Shown piece by piece: positions 8,578 through 19,794 of a stretch of DNA of 35,078 nucleotides (its first letter is position 1; each line of letters opens with the position of its first letter). Made by a program: the position numbers and the translations under genes. The notes beneath the pieces were generated by a model. The model had not been told where the DNA came from, made no database searches, and was given only the letters and a program-made list of their open reading frames with translations. The DNA is from Pinguiococcus pyrenoidosus (lineage: Eukaryota; Sar; Pinguiophyceae; Pinguiochrysidales; Pinguiochrysidaceae). Where the stretch lies: assembly GCA_019677205.1 (NCBI GenBank), contig JAAMXY010000124.1, positions 603-35,680 of the forward strand, in the 5' to 3' direction.

Positions 8578-11500
8578 TTACACCATGCGCTTCGCCAGCT
8601 CATGGAGCACGCTGGGCGGAGCATAGTGACGTCCCTTCAGCAACGCCTCGTTGTCTCCGTATGCCCACGTCGACTCGTCCTGGAAGTTGTCTGCCTCCTC
8701 CGGCCACAGCTGCGCCAAGACCGACTTGGCTCGCTCAAGCTCCCAAGAGCCTTCCGCCGCCGCGGCCACCTACGAAAGCAGCGCCATCAATCATCACGAA
8801 AGCAAGTACCTTCTCCACGGCCCAGAAGGCCAACACGATTGTCTTTTTTTACCTGAAGAACTGCGAGGTAATCCGCTAGGTACGGTCGGATGCGATGCTG
8901 GTTGTACAGGTCTTGAACCGTGGTGATGGCCTCGGCAACGCCGCCAATGGCCCGCAGTTCGGCTTGCCTGACGTTGTCCAAGCCAGCGGTGTCTGTGAGG
9001 TACGCATCGACGCGCAGATGCATTCCGATGACCGAACGCAGGCACTCCGCGGCGCGAACCGCATCCCGCTCGGTATGCCACGCCTCGAAGATGCCCGCGT
9101 TCGCCATGAGTTGCAGCGCTCGATCAAGCATGCTGCTTTGCAGCAGCTTGCTGGCGCCCTTCAGCAAGAAGAGAAACGTGTCTCCGTCCGCGGCAACTTC
9201 CCTGCCCGGAGCTGCTTCAGCAGAGCGGCTCGAAGAAGCGCGCATCTGCGCGTTGCGACTCGTGCCCACCAACGCCTCGGCGTGGTGAAGGTACTCCAGG
9301 CCAACCTCTTTCGATGAAGACGCCGCAACCAGAAGCCACACGAATTGCCGCAGCATGCGCGAAAGATGCTCCTCCTGAAGGTGCGGTTCCCAGTCGCTGG
9401 GGAAGAACGGCTCCCCTGAGCGATCCTCTCCGATCACGCTCGCTTCAGGTGGGAAGCGGGCGGGCAACCAAGTCGCCGAGCGCCGAACCAGCTCCGCAGC
9501 TTCTTCCGCGTCTGCGTTCCCGTACTCGAGCACGTTCCCGATCGCACTAAGGGCGTTGCAGAGTATGTCGACGGCCAACCGCACATCTGCGGCCCGCACC
9601 TTCTCTGGCAGCCCTGCGACGTCGTCGGTGAGACCGGGACGCGCTTCATCAAGCAGCTCTTCTACAAGACTCAGACACGTCCTCGGCACTGCCAGCGAGT
9701 CGGACACGGTCGCCGATGTCCTTCGGCCTGGCTTGGAAGTGAGCTCGAGCTCCTGCAGCCGCCGCCCATGCTTGCTCAACGCCAGTCCCTTCAGCACGTT
9801 GGCGATGTCCTTCACGTTGTTTCTCTCATGGTAGGCAAAGTTGATCTTTGCGCTCCCTTTTCCCGCATGCGGAGCAATCTGAGACGCCTGCCGCCGCTTC
9901 TTCAAGGACCGATGCAATTCCAGCGCTAGGTCGGCCCGTCCTAGAGCTGCGCAGTTGCTGATGCCCTTGCGCAATGCATCGAGACTCATCCGAGGCTCGT
10001 TGGCGAGGAGCACATCTCTGTAGGAAGCGTCGTGACCTGCGTACGCCATCTCTATGTCCTGCGCATCCTTGGTGCCCACTGGAACAAGCGTCGCAGCACT
10101 TGGCAAAGCATTGTGTCTTGCCAGCTGAAACGCCTGCCAAAATAGCGACCCCTGCGCATCGGCGGTCACGCGAGGAGAACCAAGACGAAGAGCAGCAAAA
10201 CGAGAAGCAGGTGCTTCCGCTGCAGCCGACGGACTGCGCGCGTACGTAGCAAAGGCGCTCAGGAGCTCCGTGGCGTGCTGGCGCAGTTCAAGGGACCTCG
10301 TTTTGTCTGCAGAGGAGGCGGCCTCCTTGATGAGGGTGCTTGCAACTTCAAGCAGCGCGACAGTGTCCAGCCTCGGCAGCTTCTTCAAGGCAGCGGGACG
10401 CTGTCCTGAAGACGCGGACGTGACGGTCGGAACTCGCTCCAACAACGCCAGGGCTTCTTCCACTCCACCGGCTGCACAAAGGTAGAAGATCCGTGAGCAC
10501 AGAAGCCTGTCGCAGAGTTCGCTTGCCGCCGCTAGGACGATGCTGCTCTTGCCATGGATCTCCTCAGATAGTAGCCCCTCCAAGGCCTGTTCCGCAGTCT
10601 CAAAGAGACTGTCCAGGTCGCTTTTCGAGCTTGTCTTCATCCTCGTGGCCGTGTCAAAGGCGCCGGAGCTCCTCAGAAGACTTGCGGCACAATTCGCCAT
10701 AAATACGTGTCGAGAAACATCGAAGACTGCCTTGACTACCACGGCTCGCCTTGGCTCGTCCGCGAGCGCTTCGGGCGACTCACACACCGACTCGAGAGCC
10801 GCAAATATCACTGCTCCCGCTTTCGTGCGGTTTCTTAGGGCCTCTGTTACGTCCCTTACGTCACTCTGTCTGTCTCGTGGTACCCCCGCGAGAAGCACCC
10901 GCTTGCTGAGCCGAAACCCAAGGCTCATTGCCGCGGCGCACGCCCCTGCCGCTGCCCCCGGAAGACCTTGGAATCCTTCGATTGCGTCCACGCAGCGTCT
11001 CGCTATATCCTCATCAGCGGGTGCAGCACTATGCGCTGCCACCCACGCCGCCGGAAGCCTAGCGAGAGCTTCTGCAACTCCGTTCGGGACCGTGTCCAGC
11101 CCGTTCCGCTGCCCAGCTTCCGGATCGACTTCTGTCCCGCCGCTGCCAGTTACGAAGCACCTTCTCCAGTGGCTATTGACTTCCAACAAGTCCATGTCGT
11201 AATCAAGAGCTCTCTGCCGGAGCTGCAGGGCCTTCCGCGTGGTTTCTTGGCTTTGTCGGAGGTGCTCCAGCGCCTTGGAGCACTCCTCGACCGTGTCGAG
11301 GCTGGCGCGATCCGGCAAGCCGGGATGGCCTTTCCCATGACTGTTCGGACTCGCTGCCCAGTGGCTCGCGTGACACAGCTGTATCGTCGCCCTGTTCAGC
11401 TCGAGCAGCGCGCGGTGCACCACAGCGTCCGTCACCACGTCCTCGCCAGACTGCGCCAGATGATCTAGCGCCCTTTCCGCATCGCCCAAGAGCCTCTCCA

Positions 11501-12450
11501 TCCGCTCTATTGCACCCTGAGATTCCAACCCGTGATTCCGCCACGCGCTGAAGGAGTGGACGGATCTCTTCAAGGCTCCCGACATTGCGACAGCCAGCCG
11601 CGCGTCGTAGAGGGGATCGGACGCGTCCGTTGCGGAGGAGGCGGCCTGTGCTTCTATCCGATCTGCTGCGACCAAGAACATGGACCGTGCTCTTCCGAGA
11701 CTAAAATCAGCGTGCTGCAGATCTCTCGTCCCAAGTACAGGCCTGGCGTGGGTCTCGAGCAGCGCCACGAGAGCAGCCTTGGACAGTCCCACGTATCCCA
11801 ACGAGGCCGAAGTGGAGCCAAGCGAGTTCCTCCACCGAAAGGCCCTCTTCCTCCCCCACGCCTCCGCAACCTTTGGCCTCGAGGCATGCTCGGCCAGGAG
11901 GTCTGCTAGCTGGAGCGCAGGTCTGGCACATTCCAACGAAAGCATCATCAGACTCCTGCATGAACGTGACAGGATCATCGACACAACGCATCAACAAACG
12001 CCCTCCGCACCTTAGCTCTCCACGCAACGCCGCGTTCTCCAGCTTCTCCGATAGCACACTGATCAGGCCTGATAGCGGCGCGCGGCCGCAAGTGGCCCAC
12101 AGCTGCAGCGCGGAGTCCAGGAGAGCGTAATCTTCCAGCTGCGCCGCAATCTGCACAAGCGCCTCCACTTTTCCCGGACGTGGCTGGTGACCGGAGCGGC
12201 TCAGCTTACTCCAGTGCCTCAGCACCTTGCCCAGATACCATTTCCTCCGCCGCACGTCTTCGTGCGCCACAGTCTGAAGGCGCTGGAACGCCTTTTCTGC
12301 CACTTCCGCGGGGCTCTTGTCACCACTCAAACTCCACTTGGCGTATCTGGACGCATGCGCGGTTGAAGCCGCCTCAGTACTGCTCCTGCGACTTCTATGG
12401 ATCCACTGGGGCGGTCTAGGAGGCTTCAGCTGCTTTATGAGGCTCCGCAT
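8578..12450 (-). CDS. Unrecognised 1,244-residue mostly helical protein, probable organelle targeting
   Basis: Three exons on the minus strand, 12450-12011, 11955-8853 and 8769-8578, joined at GT..AG sites with matching phases; the first intron is only 55 nt. The protein is 1,244 residues. The N-terminus (MRSLIKQLKPPRPPQWIHR) is basic, free of acidic residues and rich in Arg, Ser and Pro, as in a mitochondrial presequence. The rest is Ala-, Leu- and Arg-rich and appears all helical, with many paired helices of about 35 residues, suggesting a TPR- or PPR-like solenoid, though no canonical repeat is clear. No catalytic motif was seen. Helical-repeat organelle RNA-binding proteins are a plausible class, but that is a guess. 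It is divergent from the polytopic membrane protein gene. Confidence 0.7.
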
Positions 12451-13147
12451 CGCGCAGAAAAGTGCGGCGCAAAGGGCGGACTAGCGAGCGCGCCTCTCCG
12501 CGTGTGACAGATGGACTATTGCCCTTTGGATATACTGAGTTAAAACAGTCCCGTAACTGAGATGTGGACTGTACGACCTTCTGCAGGTGATCAGCTGATA
12601 AAGATCAGCTGACCCGCGGCTGGTTGGTTGGTGGATCCGGACAGGAGACAGGATGCGAAGGTCTCAGTGTCAGTGGTGTGAAGGTCTCTGTGAAGGTCTC
12701 AGGTCTTATTATCCTATTTCTTGAATCCGGGAATCTGTCGTGGTTTTTGGTGCTTCTCGGCTTCGGCCGACTTCTGGTCTGGTGCGACTGCCTGTATCCG
12801 GTAGCTGATGGAGCGACCCCGTCCTGCAACTTCTCTCCTTCTTCTCTTTTTGTCTTTTTCCTTTTTCCTTTTCGGGTTCCGGTGTCGAAGTTCAGTCGGA
12901 CCGTCGACAGAGATCATGGCCTCCCCGCTCGGAATGCGCAGCTGCCGGGAGACCTCTTCTTTGCCTTTTTTTCCTTCATCCTGGGCATCGCGTTGGCAGA
13001 GACTGCCATTCCCAACGGGCTGCTGTTGGAGAGAGACGCCAGCGGGAGCATCTCCGGCGAAAGCTCGATAATGGGTCGGGGAACCAGGGGAGGGGCCGCC
13101 GGCGTGGGGATCGACCTCCAGCGTCTGCGGAGGGATCGAGAAGGATA
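12451..13147. promoter_or_regulatory. Divergent promoter region of the two large unrecognised genes
   Basis: A 697-bp spacer. It contains two copies of GATCAGCTGA, 14 bp apart, at 12589-12598 and 12603-12612, and a pyrimidine-rich run near 12835-12880. A plus-strand frame from about 12915 to 13147 encodes a hydrophobic, leader-like segment (LFFAFFSFILGIALAE). It could be an upstream exon of the gene at 13148, but I could not join it convincingly. Confidence 0.35.
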
Positions 13148-16100
13148 ATGACCTCTGCAGCTCGTGGCCGCGACGGGATTTCGCACACCATGGCAAATGC
13201 GCCACCGTCGCCGACGAACAGCGTCTTGGCTGTCGCGGAGTCGGCCGAACCGCGAGAGCTGCTCATGGTGAGTCCTCTTTTGCCAACGCAGCGCCCATTC
13301 CCCTCGACACCATCGGCCGCAAAGACGCTTGGGCCTCCCGACGGTGCTGATCTAAGGAGAAACGACGTCAGCTTATGCCGTTCACGAAGTCGCTTTGCGA
13401 TCATCCGATGCGTACTGATGTCTCCCTCTCCACCGCCAGCTGCTGAACGAGGAGATATCGTCCCTGAGGAGCTTCGTAAGCAGCTGCGAGAAGAGCATCG
13501 AAGACTACCGGAGGAGGCTGGCGCGGCTGGGTGCGCTGCGCTTCGCGATGGAGGGCCTCCTCTCGGATGTGCACAAATATCGCGAGATGCTACGCAGCAC
13601 GCGCACGGCAGCAGGCAAAAAGGCCGTCATAGAGAGGAATGCAGAGGAGCTGATGAAGCTCCTGGACGTGGAGAACGAGCCGGACTACTTCCAGAAGCTC
13701 CTTAGGGAAACGAAGATCACGGTCAGGCGAAATCGTGTCCAAGAAAAGCTGGCGCCGGAGAAGGACCAAAGCGTTCGAGTTCTGGTGCCAATCTACTCGG
13801 CGCGGGTGCTGGACACCACGAGCACCGTGGCCCTGTACATCTTCGGCAAAAAAGGCTCCCACGTCGTGGCACAAGTCTTGTCCCACCCATTCTTTCTTGT
13901 TGCAGGGTTCTTTGTCTGGTTCTCGTCTTCCCTTTGGTTCTTCGTATGCCTCTTGGCGCAGATGCCTCCGGGGATCAGGGGCAGTCACCTCGTGTCCGTC
14001 GCAGTCATCACTGGATCCCTGTTGCCCGTACTCGTCTTCTTCCTCTCGCAGGTGCGCCTCGACTTCGCTTCGCGCGAGGACTCCTTCGTACATCGAAACG
14101 AGCTCTCCACCTGCGAAAGATCTCAGCATCGATTCTTCGGCTCATTCCGACGTAGGTCCAAATCCTTCGCCTGCTCCTTGGGAACTTCAACTTCTTGTAC
14201 TCGGCCTTCTACGCCATCTTTGCTGGAGTGTGTGGGATCTTTTGCATGCCACACCCGGCGATCTGGATGCACTTCTGGGGATGCTTCGTCGTCAGCTTCT
14301 TCTCCATGGTCTTGAGCGGAGATTCCTTGCCGCGCTTCATGACGAGGGCCGTGTGCCTGAGCAGCGCTGCACTGTCGGCGACGGCCATTGCATTCAGTGC
14401 GCTTCTTCACGTCAAGAGTGGCGACTTGCTGGGGGTCGATGAAGTCGCCCTGAAGGTTTATGTCGGGACCGCTGGTAAGCTCCCAGGCCCTTCCGAATCT
14501 CGACTTCCTTTTCCTTTTCCTTTTCCTGACGACGACCGTTCTCTTCATCCTCCCCCAAGGGCTGAAGCATGAAATTGCCGTGCTCAATCTCTTCCGCGGC
14601 GCCTTCTTGACGCTCATGTTCTTCTGCACGTCCTACGCAGTCTGCTACTCCCTGGACCGGGACTTGCTGCAGACGCTGGTGACGCCCGTGGGCCTCTACC
14701 GGGTGTCCAAGGCGAAGATCCTGGAGTACAAGCGGGCCCTGAGGAAGGCAGCAGCCCCACGAAGCACCGTGCCACTCGTCAAGACGGCCGTGAGGCGAGT
14801 GCAGGCCGTGAACACGTTTTTGAAGGCCATGCCCCTGCCGTCCCCGACATCTCCGAAGCACATCTTCGGCGCAAGGCACGAAGGTGCGCACCGCAGGGAG
14901 CCCACCTCGCTGAGCAACTCCCTGAGTCGACCGGAGCCCCCGCGGAACGCCCGGCAAGACAGTACCTTGACCTTGGAAGACAGCTCAGCGCATGGCACGC
15001 CACAGAACATGGCCCTCGTGCGGTCGTGTGCTCGGAAAGCCGCCACCCATGCGCAGAAACGGCGGCTCAGGGACCTTATCAACGGCACGGTGGACCCCGC
15101 CGGCGTTGAAGAGCAGCTCGAAGGAGTGGCAACTCGCCTTGAAGATCGCAGCAACGCCAAGGAGCATGAGTATCACAAGTACCGCTCTCGATTCGATGGC
15201 ATCGTGAGCCGTGTGAAGGAGGCCAAGACGCTCCTCGCCGACCTAGAGGCCAGCAAGCAAGTTGCGCAGACGGAGCTCAAAGCTGCGCGCAAGACGAGAC
15301 GACCCCAGTCTCCGGCCAACCGGATGGCAAATCACTTTGCCGGAGTGCACCGAGCGCAGACCATGCGCATGCGCTTTCAGAACAAGCTCTGGGCGACAGC
15401 AGTCGCTGCTCCTCCCGTGAGGGTGCTCCTCCCGACCTTCGAGCTAACAGAGATCGATCCCCGCAGAACGGTCATCAACGCATTCGCTGCCGAGAGATTC
15501 TCAGCAGTGCTGTGGAAGCTCGCGATGCACCGGAACTTCCACATCACCGCAGCAGTTCTAGAACTTGTGTCGCTTTCGGCAATCTTCGTCAACAGAGACG
15601 ACCGGCCGATTATCGCTCTGGTAGGCATGCGAATCATCGGAGACCATGCGGCCTGCTGAGCCTAGGACTAATCCGTCCTCCTCAGGTCATGAATGGGATC
15701 GGAAGCCTGTCCGCGGTGCCCGTTCTCGTTTGGTTCGGATTCCTCCAGGTGAATATTCTGCAGATCACGATCAGGAACACCGAGTTCGTGTACTTCGGAT
15801 GCCTGGTCATCCTCAACTCCCTCTATGGGCCTTTCGCGTGGCAGCCGCCACCCTTTGGGCTCAACTACGTCTGCGGATACGTCTTTGGCATGCTCTTCTT
15901 CTCGCTTCCCGGAGATGCTTTGCCCAGTGTTCTGAGGGAGCTTCACCCGTACGCCTGCCTGGTCCAATTGGCGGTCACCTTATCGCTCGCGCTTCAGCTC
16001 ATCAGGCAGGCGGGCGAAAGGTACGCTGCTAAGCACGCGCTCGCTCGAGCCTTTGCGCACGGCGTGGCTCCGAAGCTTTTGAGAAGCGCCACGCAGGACT

Positions 16101-16623
16101 CACGCACAGTCTCTAGGACGGATGCAACAGAATCGATTACGCACAGGATCGCCATCGAGGTCATCTTCGTGCAGATCATCTCCATTGCGATCTTCCTGCT
16201 CCACGTGATCGTCGTTCGGTTCCGGAGGCCGAATCAGCTGGTCTATGCCACTTCCAGTCTTGCTTCGGTGAAGACCAGGTAGCGCATCCTGCCGGCGGCC
16301 TTGTCCTTGCTGGGGCTGTCCTCTGACAACGTCATCTCCGTTTTGGCCCTTTCTGGCCTTGCAGCGCAGAGACTGCTGAGACGATGGTGAAAGCTAGCGT
16401 GACAGCTGACGTCCTTGAGAGGTTTAAGGTCGTCAAGCGGACGATGAAGACCGCGCTGCCCGACGACGCATTCGAGAGGCCTTCTCAACGGCGTACGTCC
16501 GCTTCATCTCGACGCAAGGTTGGAACCTCCTCATCTCGACGCAAGGCTAGAACCTCTTCAGGACGCGTAGCTCCCAGGCTTGGTGAGGGGGGAAAGCAGT
16601 CGATTCCTTGGTTGGAAAGTTGA
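13148..16623 (+). CDS. Unrecognised polytopic membrane protein, about 12 helices
   Basis: Six exons with consistent phases: 13148-13267, 13440-14051, 14156-14474, 14560-15620, 15686-16278 and 16365-16623, giving 987 residues. The N-terminal 180 residues are a coiled-coil-like cytosolic part (LLNEEISSLRSFVSSCEKS). Then come two helices (PFFLVAGFFVWFSSSLWFF and LVSVAVITGSLLPVLVFFL) and four more (near NFLYSAFYAIFAGVCGIFC, HFWGCFVVSFFSMVL, AALSATAIAFSALL and FRGAFLTLMFFCTSYAVCY). A long charged loop of about 300 residues follows, then a second hydrophobic block of five or six helices, and a basic Ser-rich tail. I do not recognise the family; no transporter or enzyme motif is seen. The 5' end is uncertain: an upstream exon may exist. 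The last exon depends on reading GTAGCG at 16279 as a donor rather than a stop. Confidence 0.65.
16503..16556 (+). repeat. 27-bp tandem duplication in the last exon of the membrane protein
   Basis: Two adjacent 27-bp units, in frame, each encoding a nine-residue block of the type SSRRKVGTS / SSRRKARTS in the basic C-terminal tail. The units differ at only a few bases, so the duplication looks recent. Confidence 0.75.
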
Positions 16624-16724
16624 GAGGGAGATAAGGAAGTGGGATGGTGCAATCGTGGCTCTTCCACCAGCCATATGCAGACGATGGCAGCTCGTCAAGG
16701 GAAGGCTGACCTTCCGAGCATAGC

Positions 16725-18343
16725 TCACGCATCCTGGCTCGTTCCGCTGCCGCTGCCGCTCGCACCCACTGTGGGAAGATGCACTCGCATATACGTGTCT
16801 AGCCAAGCCGTCGCGATGGTGAACGCAGACTCCGCTGCTTCACGATCGCTGGCGATGTACTCCTTCCCGAAGGCCTTCACGCCTTCGTCCCCATGCTCAG
16901 GTCGCTTGGCTCCGAACGCCCCCCAACCATCCTGCCAATGAATTCAATGAGTCATTACCGAGCCGAGAGACCTTGTAAGTCATTCTTCTTCCGGGAAGAC
17001 GCGTAGGGCGTGGGAGTACCTCTTGCGAGCCGTCGGGTGCGTCACGCTCCAGCTTCTCGGCCATGTCCACGGGATAGTCCCGCCCGGGCATCCACTGTCT
17101 ACCTTGCTTCGCCTCTCCTGGACTGGTCGCGATGCCTTCCGCCGCAGCATTGAATAGCTCCACGCCGTCACGCTTCAGTTGCCGGTGCGCGAAGCCGTGC
17201 TCCTCACCCTCGGCCACGTGGATGTGAACCGCGGGGGATCTCATCCTCTGTCCAGAGAGCTTGCTTCTCAAAGCTTGGACATCCTGCTGCGTCGCTCCTG
17301 GAACGGTGTCCTTTTCGCCGAAGATCGCACAGAGAGGGCATGCCACTTGCTCCAAGACGGCTGGGTCGTAACGCGTCGGGTAAAACACGACCCCAGCGGA
17401 AATGGGAGCCCCGCCAGCCCATCCAACGCGCTCTTCCCCCTGCTTCCCCGCCTGCGCGTCCTCTGCCCTGACGTCCGCACTTCCATCCTCCGCAAGCTCC
17501 TCCCAGAGGTCGGCGTCTTCCTGGTCGTCGAGGATCGTCTCCCACTCTTCATTTTCCAAAGGCGCCACGCTAGTTTGCCCCGCTGCTGCAAGAGCTTCAA
17601 GCACTCTGCCTCCGCCGTAACAGAAACCGACCAGTCCCACGGAGTCGGCCTTGTACGCTTCGACCGCTGCACGCACGGTGTCTTCGATGTCCGCAGCAAC
17701 ACGATCACCGGGATGGCCACGTCTCCAGGCCTCGTACACATCCCCACCTGGCGGCTGCCCTCCCGGCCAGCTTTCGCCCCGGAAGAGATCTGGAACCAGA
17801 GTGATTGCGCCGCACTCTCTTGCCAAGCGATCTGCGGCACTGCGCATGGCAGCACTGCGCCAACCGTACACGTCTGCGAGCATCACAAGCACGTGACGCT
17901 CCGCGTTGACTCGGCGAGACTTGGCCAAACGACCCCACGGGTCCAGTCCCGCCGCTCCTGCGGCCTCGTACGCGTCAATCTGGTGGGAGCTGCGGCTCTG
18001 CAGCTGCACCTCTCGTCTCACAAGCCCATCCTGAAGAAACCTGTCCACCACCACTCTTTCCTACCAAGGGCTCACGATGTAAAGCGCCGGACCCAAAGCA
18101 AAGCGACGAAGGGCTTCGACGCACCTGCAGAACAGACTTCACTGCCTCTTTCTCAAGCTCCACCGCCTTCTCCAACTTCTCGCGACGCTTTCGGTCTTTC
18201 ATCTCCTTCAGAGACTCGTCTCCGTCCGAGTCCACTTGCGCGGAGAGCGCGGCGCGCCGCGTGCGGAGGACGGGCGGAGCGCCCCGCAGGGCCGCAGCGG
18301 CGCCCCAGAGCCACGCGACCACGAACGCTTTCGGCAGCATCAT
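16725..18343 (-). CDS. Dienelactone hydrolase family protein (alpha/beta hydrolase) with leader
   Basis: Alpha/beta hydrolase of the dienelactone hydrolase family, whose members cleave lactones or esters with a Cys-His-Asp triad. Exons 18343-18125, 18060-17020 and 16931-16725 give 488 residues, about twice the usual 230-280. The nucleophile Cys220 sits in GFCYGGG, the Asp is near 325 in FGEKDTVPGA and the His near 362 in EEHGFAH. The N-terminus (MMLPKAFVVAWLWGAAAALRG) is a signal-like leader followed by a basic segment, fitting plastid or secretory import. Between nucleophile and Asp lies an acidic insert (about 243-291, ENEEWETILDDQEDADLWEE region) absent from typical members. The last exon adds a helix (ESAFTIATAWLDTYM) and a Gly-Ser tail. 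An E2F-like element lies 85-98 bp upstream. The substrate is unknown. Confidence 0.85.
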
Positions 18344-18427
18344 GCGCGACGAGATCGCAGGACGAAGCGAGGTCAAGGCGCGGCGCGCTCGCCGGCTTGC
18401 TGAGCGCGCTGGGCGAAGTTCAAATGG

Positions 18428-18441
18428 TTTTGGCGGGAAAA
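18428..18441. promoter_or_regulatory. E2F-like site TTTTGGCGGGAAAA, divergent promoter
   Basis: TTTTGGCGGGAAAA matches the E2F/DP consensus (TTTSSCGC, with symmetrical flanks). It lies between the dienelactone hydrolase gene (-) and the TruA-like gene (+). The surrounding 17 bp, GGTTTTGGCGGGAAAAT, recurs without mismatch near 26273-26289. Confidence 0.6.
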
Positions 18442-18513
18442 TGAGCGAATGCGTGACGGATGGACAAACCAACGCCGCTGAAGTACAGGGCCGTATCTTC
18501 GCGCCGTTGGAGC

Positions 18514-19705
18514 ATGCGAGCGCTCTTGGCTGCTCTCCTGCTGTGCCTTGTTGCAGTGTCCACCCGCGGTGCCAACTGCGCGCTTCGTGTGGCGCTTGAT
18601 GGGTCCAAATTCGGCCTGCCGGTGCGTTTCGGGGTCGTGGGGTGCTAGTCCGAGAGGGCCGACTTCACGAACGTCTGCTTATCGATAGGGCCGTTCCGTG
18701 GGAGGAGTGCTGCAACATCGCCTACAGAAGATCCACTCTGGAGAGGACATCGTGCTGGAGGCCTCTGTGGCCTTGGAGGCCGGCGTGCATGCTGCTGGGC
18801 TTGTCCTAAACTACCGCAGCTCGGTACGAAGCGCGAGATCCTCTCGTGTCGTCATCGGCACATCGAGCGGATGATGGGCGGATGCAGATCTCCTATTTTT
18901 TCCCGTTCGCTCTATCAGCAGCAAGACGCACTCCTTCAAGACGGGTCTTCAGGCTTACAGATCTTGCGATTTGCTCAGGTGCCTGCGTTCCATAGCGACT
19001 TCGACAAACTGCGCTTTTCCCTGAATCAGATGCTTCCCGATGACCTCCGCGTACTCGCCGCGGTGCCGGTGCCCAATGCCTTTCACTCCGGCAAAGACGC
19101 CACTGGCTACGCGTGGCGCTATGTGATCGACGCGTCGCCCTTGGGAGATCCCCTGCTCCGGTACTTCGCCTGGAGACCGTCGACGCCGAGCTGGGGCACG
19201 GTTGTCGAGAACGGCGGCATTGCGCAGAAGATGCGGGCCGCTTCCCAAGCGTGGCTCGGCTGCCATGGTCTTCACTCCGCAGAAGTGCGCGAGGGGCTCA
19301 ATGGAGACGCCATTCTCATCGACCTCGAAGGGTCGCAAGGGAGTTGCAAAACGGTAGGTACGGCTGCACTTCCCAGGGGGCAGCGAGCCTCGAAAGCTGA
19401 CTGCGTCCTGCACAGATCATGCAACTAGTGGCGAGCATGGTTCGCACGGAAGAAGAGAGGCTCCTTGCAGAGCTGCCGTCCAACACAAGGGCCTTGGAGA
19501 CCTTGGAGACGTTGGAAAGCTTCTTAACGCAAGATGCGGCAAATAGCATCTACGTGGATCGTGCCCAAGATGCCGGCGTCTCTGCTCCAGCGAAGGTAGG
19601 AATGCCTGCCGTGCGGCGTGAGCCGTAATGCCTCGGGGCTCCCTTCGGCTCATGCCATTGAAAGGGCCTTGCTCTCAGATCCGTGAGGTACGGGACGCCG
19701 CCTGA
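18514..19705 (+). CDS. Degenerate TruA-type tRNA pseudouridine synthase with signal peptide
   Basis: Resembles TruA/PUS3, which convert uridine to pseudouridine in the tRNA anticodon arm. Exons 18514-18621, 18689-18823, 18919-19353, 19416-19595 and a short 19679-19705 give 294 residues, the family's usual size. Matches include LRVALDGSKFG (23-34), RSVGGVLQ (38-45), LPDDLRVLAAVPVPNAFHSG and SMVRTEEERLL. However, the catalytic GRTDxGVH motif reads VALEAGVH (63-70): the essential Asp is Glu66 and the preceding Arg is Ala. FHAR and the following Arg/Tyr motif are also altered. It begins with a strong signal peptide (MRALLAALLLCLVAVSTRG) directly joined to the core domain. It is probably a pseudoenzyme or has changed function. 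An upstream in-frame ATG at 18460 exists. The last exon is the least certain. Confidence 0.72.
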
Positions 19706-19794
19706 GGAGGCGGAGGCACTGTGACCAACGCGATCGATCGCGAGGCGGCATCCACAAGTCCTGTCGGCGCTTTCTCCTAAACGGCGGGCGCGAC

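Noticed and set aside
14475-14559. Poly-Phe/Leu coding stretch in the membrane protein gene
   Set aside because: It reads as a helix only by translating a pyrimidine tract; GTAAGC at 14475 and CCCCCAAG before 14560 mark a normal intron with matching phase.
17179-18444. Plus-strand frame of 421 codons opposite the dienelactone hydrolase
   Set aside because: Shadow of a gene with intact catalytic motifs; the composition is Arg/Ser/Pro-rich without domains.
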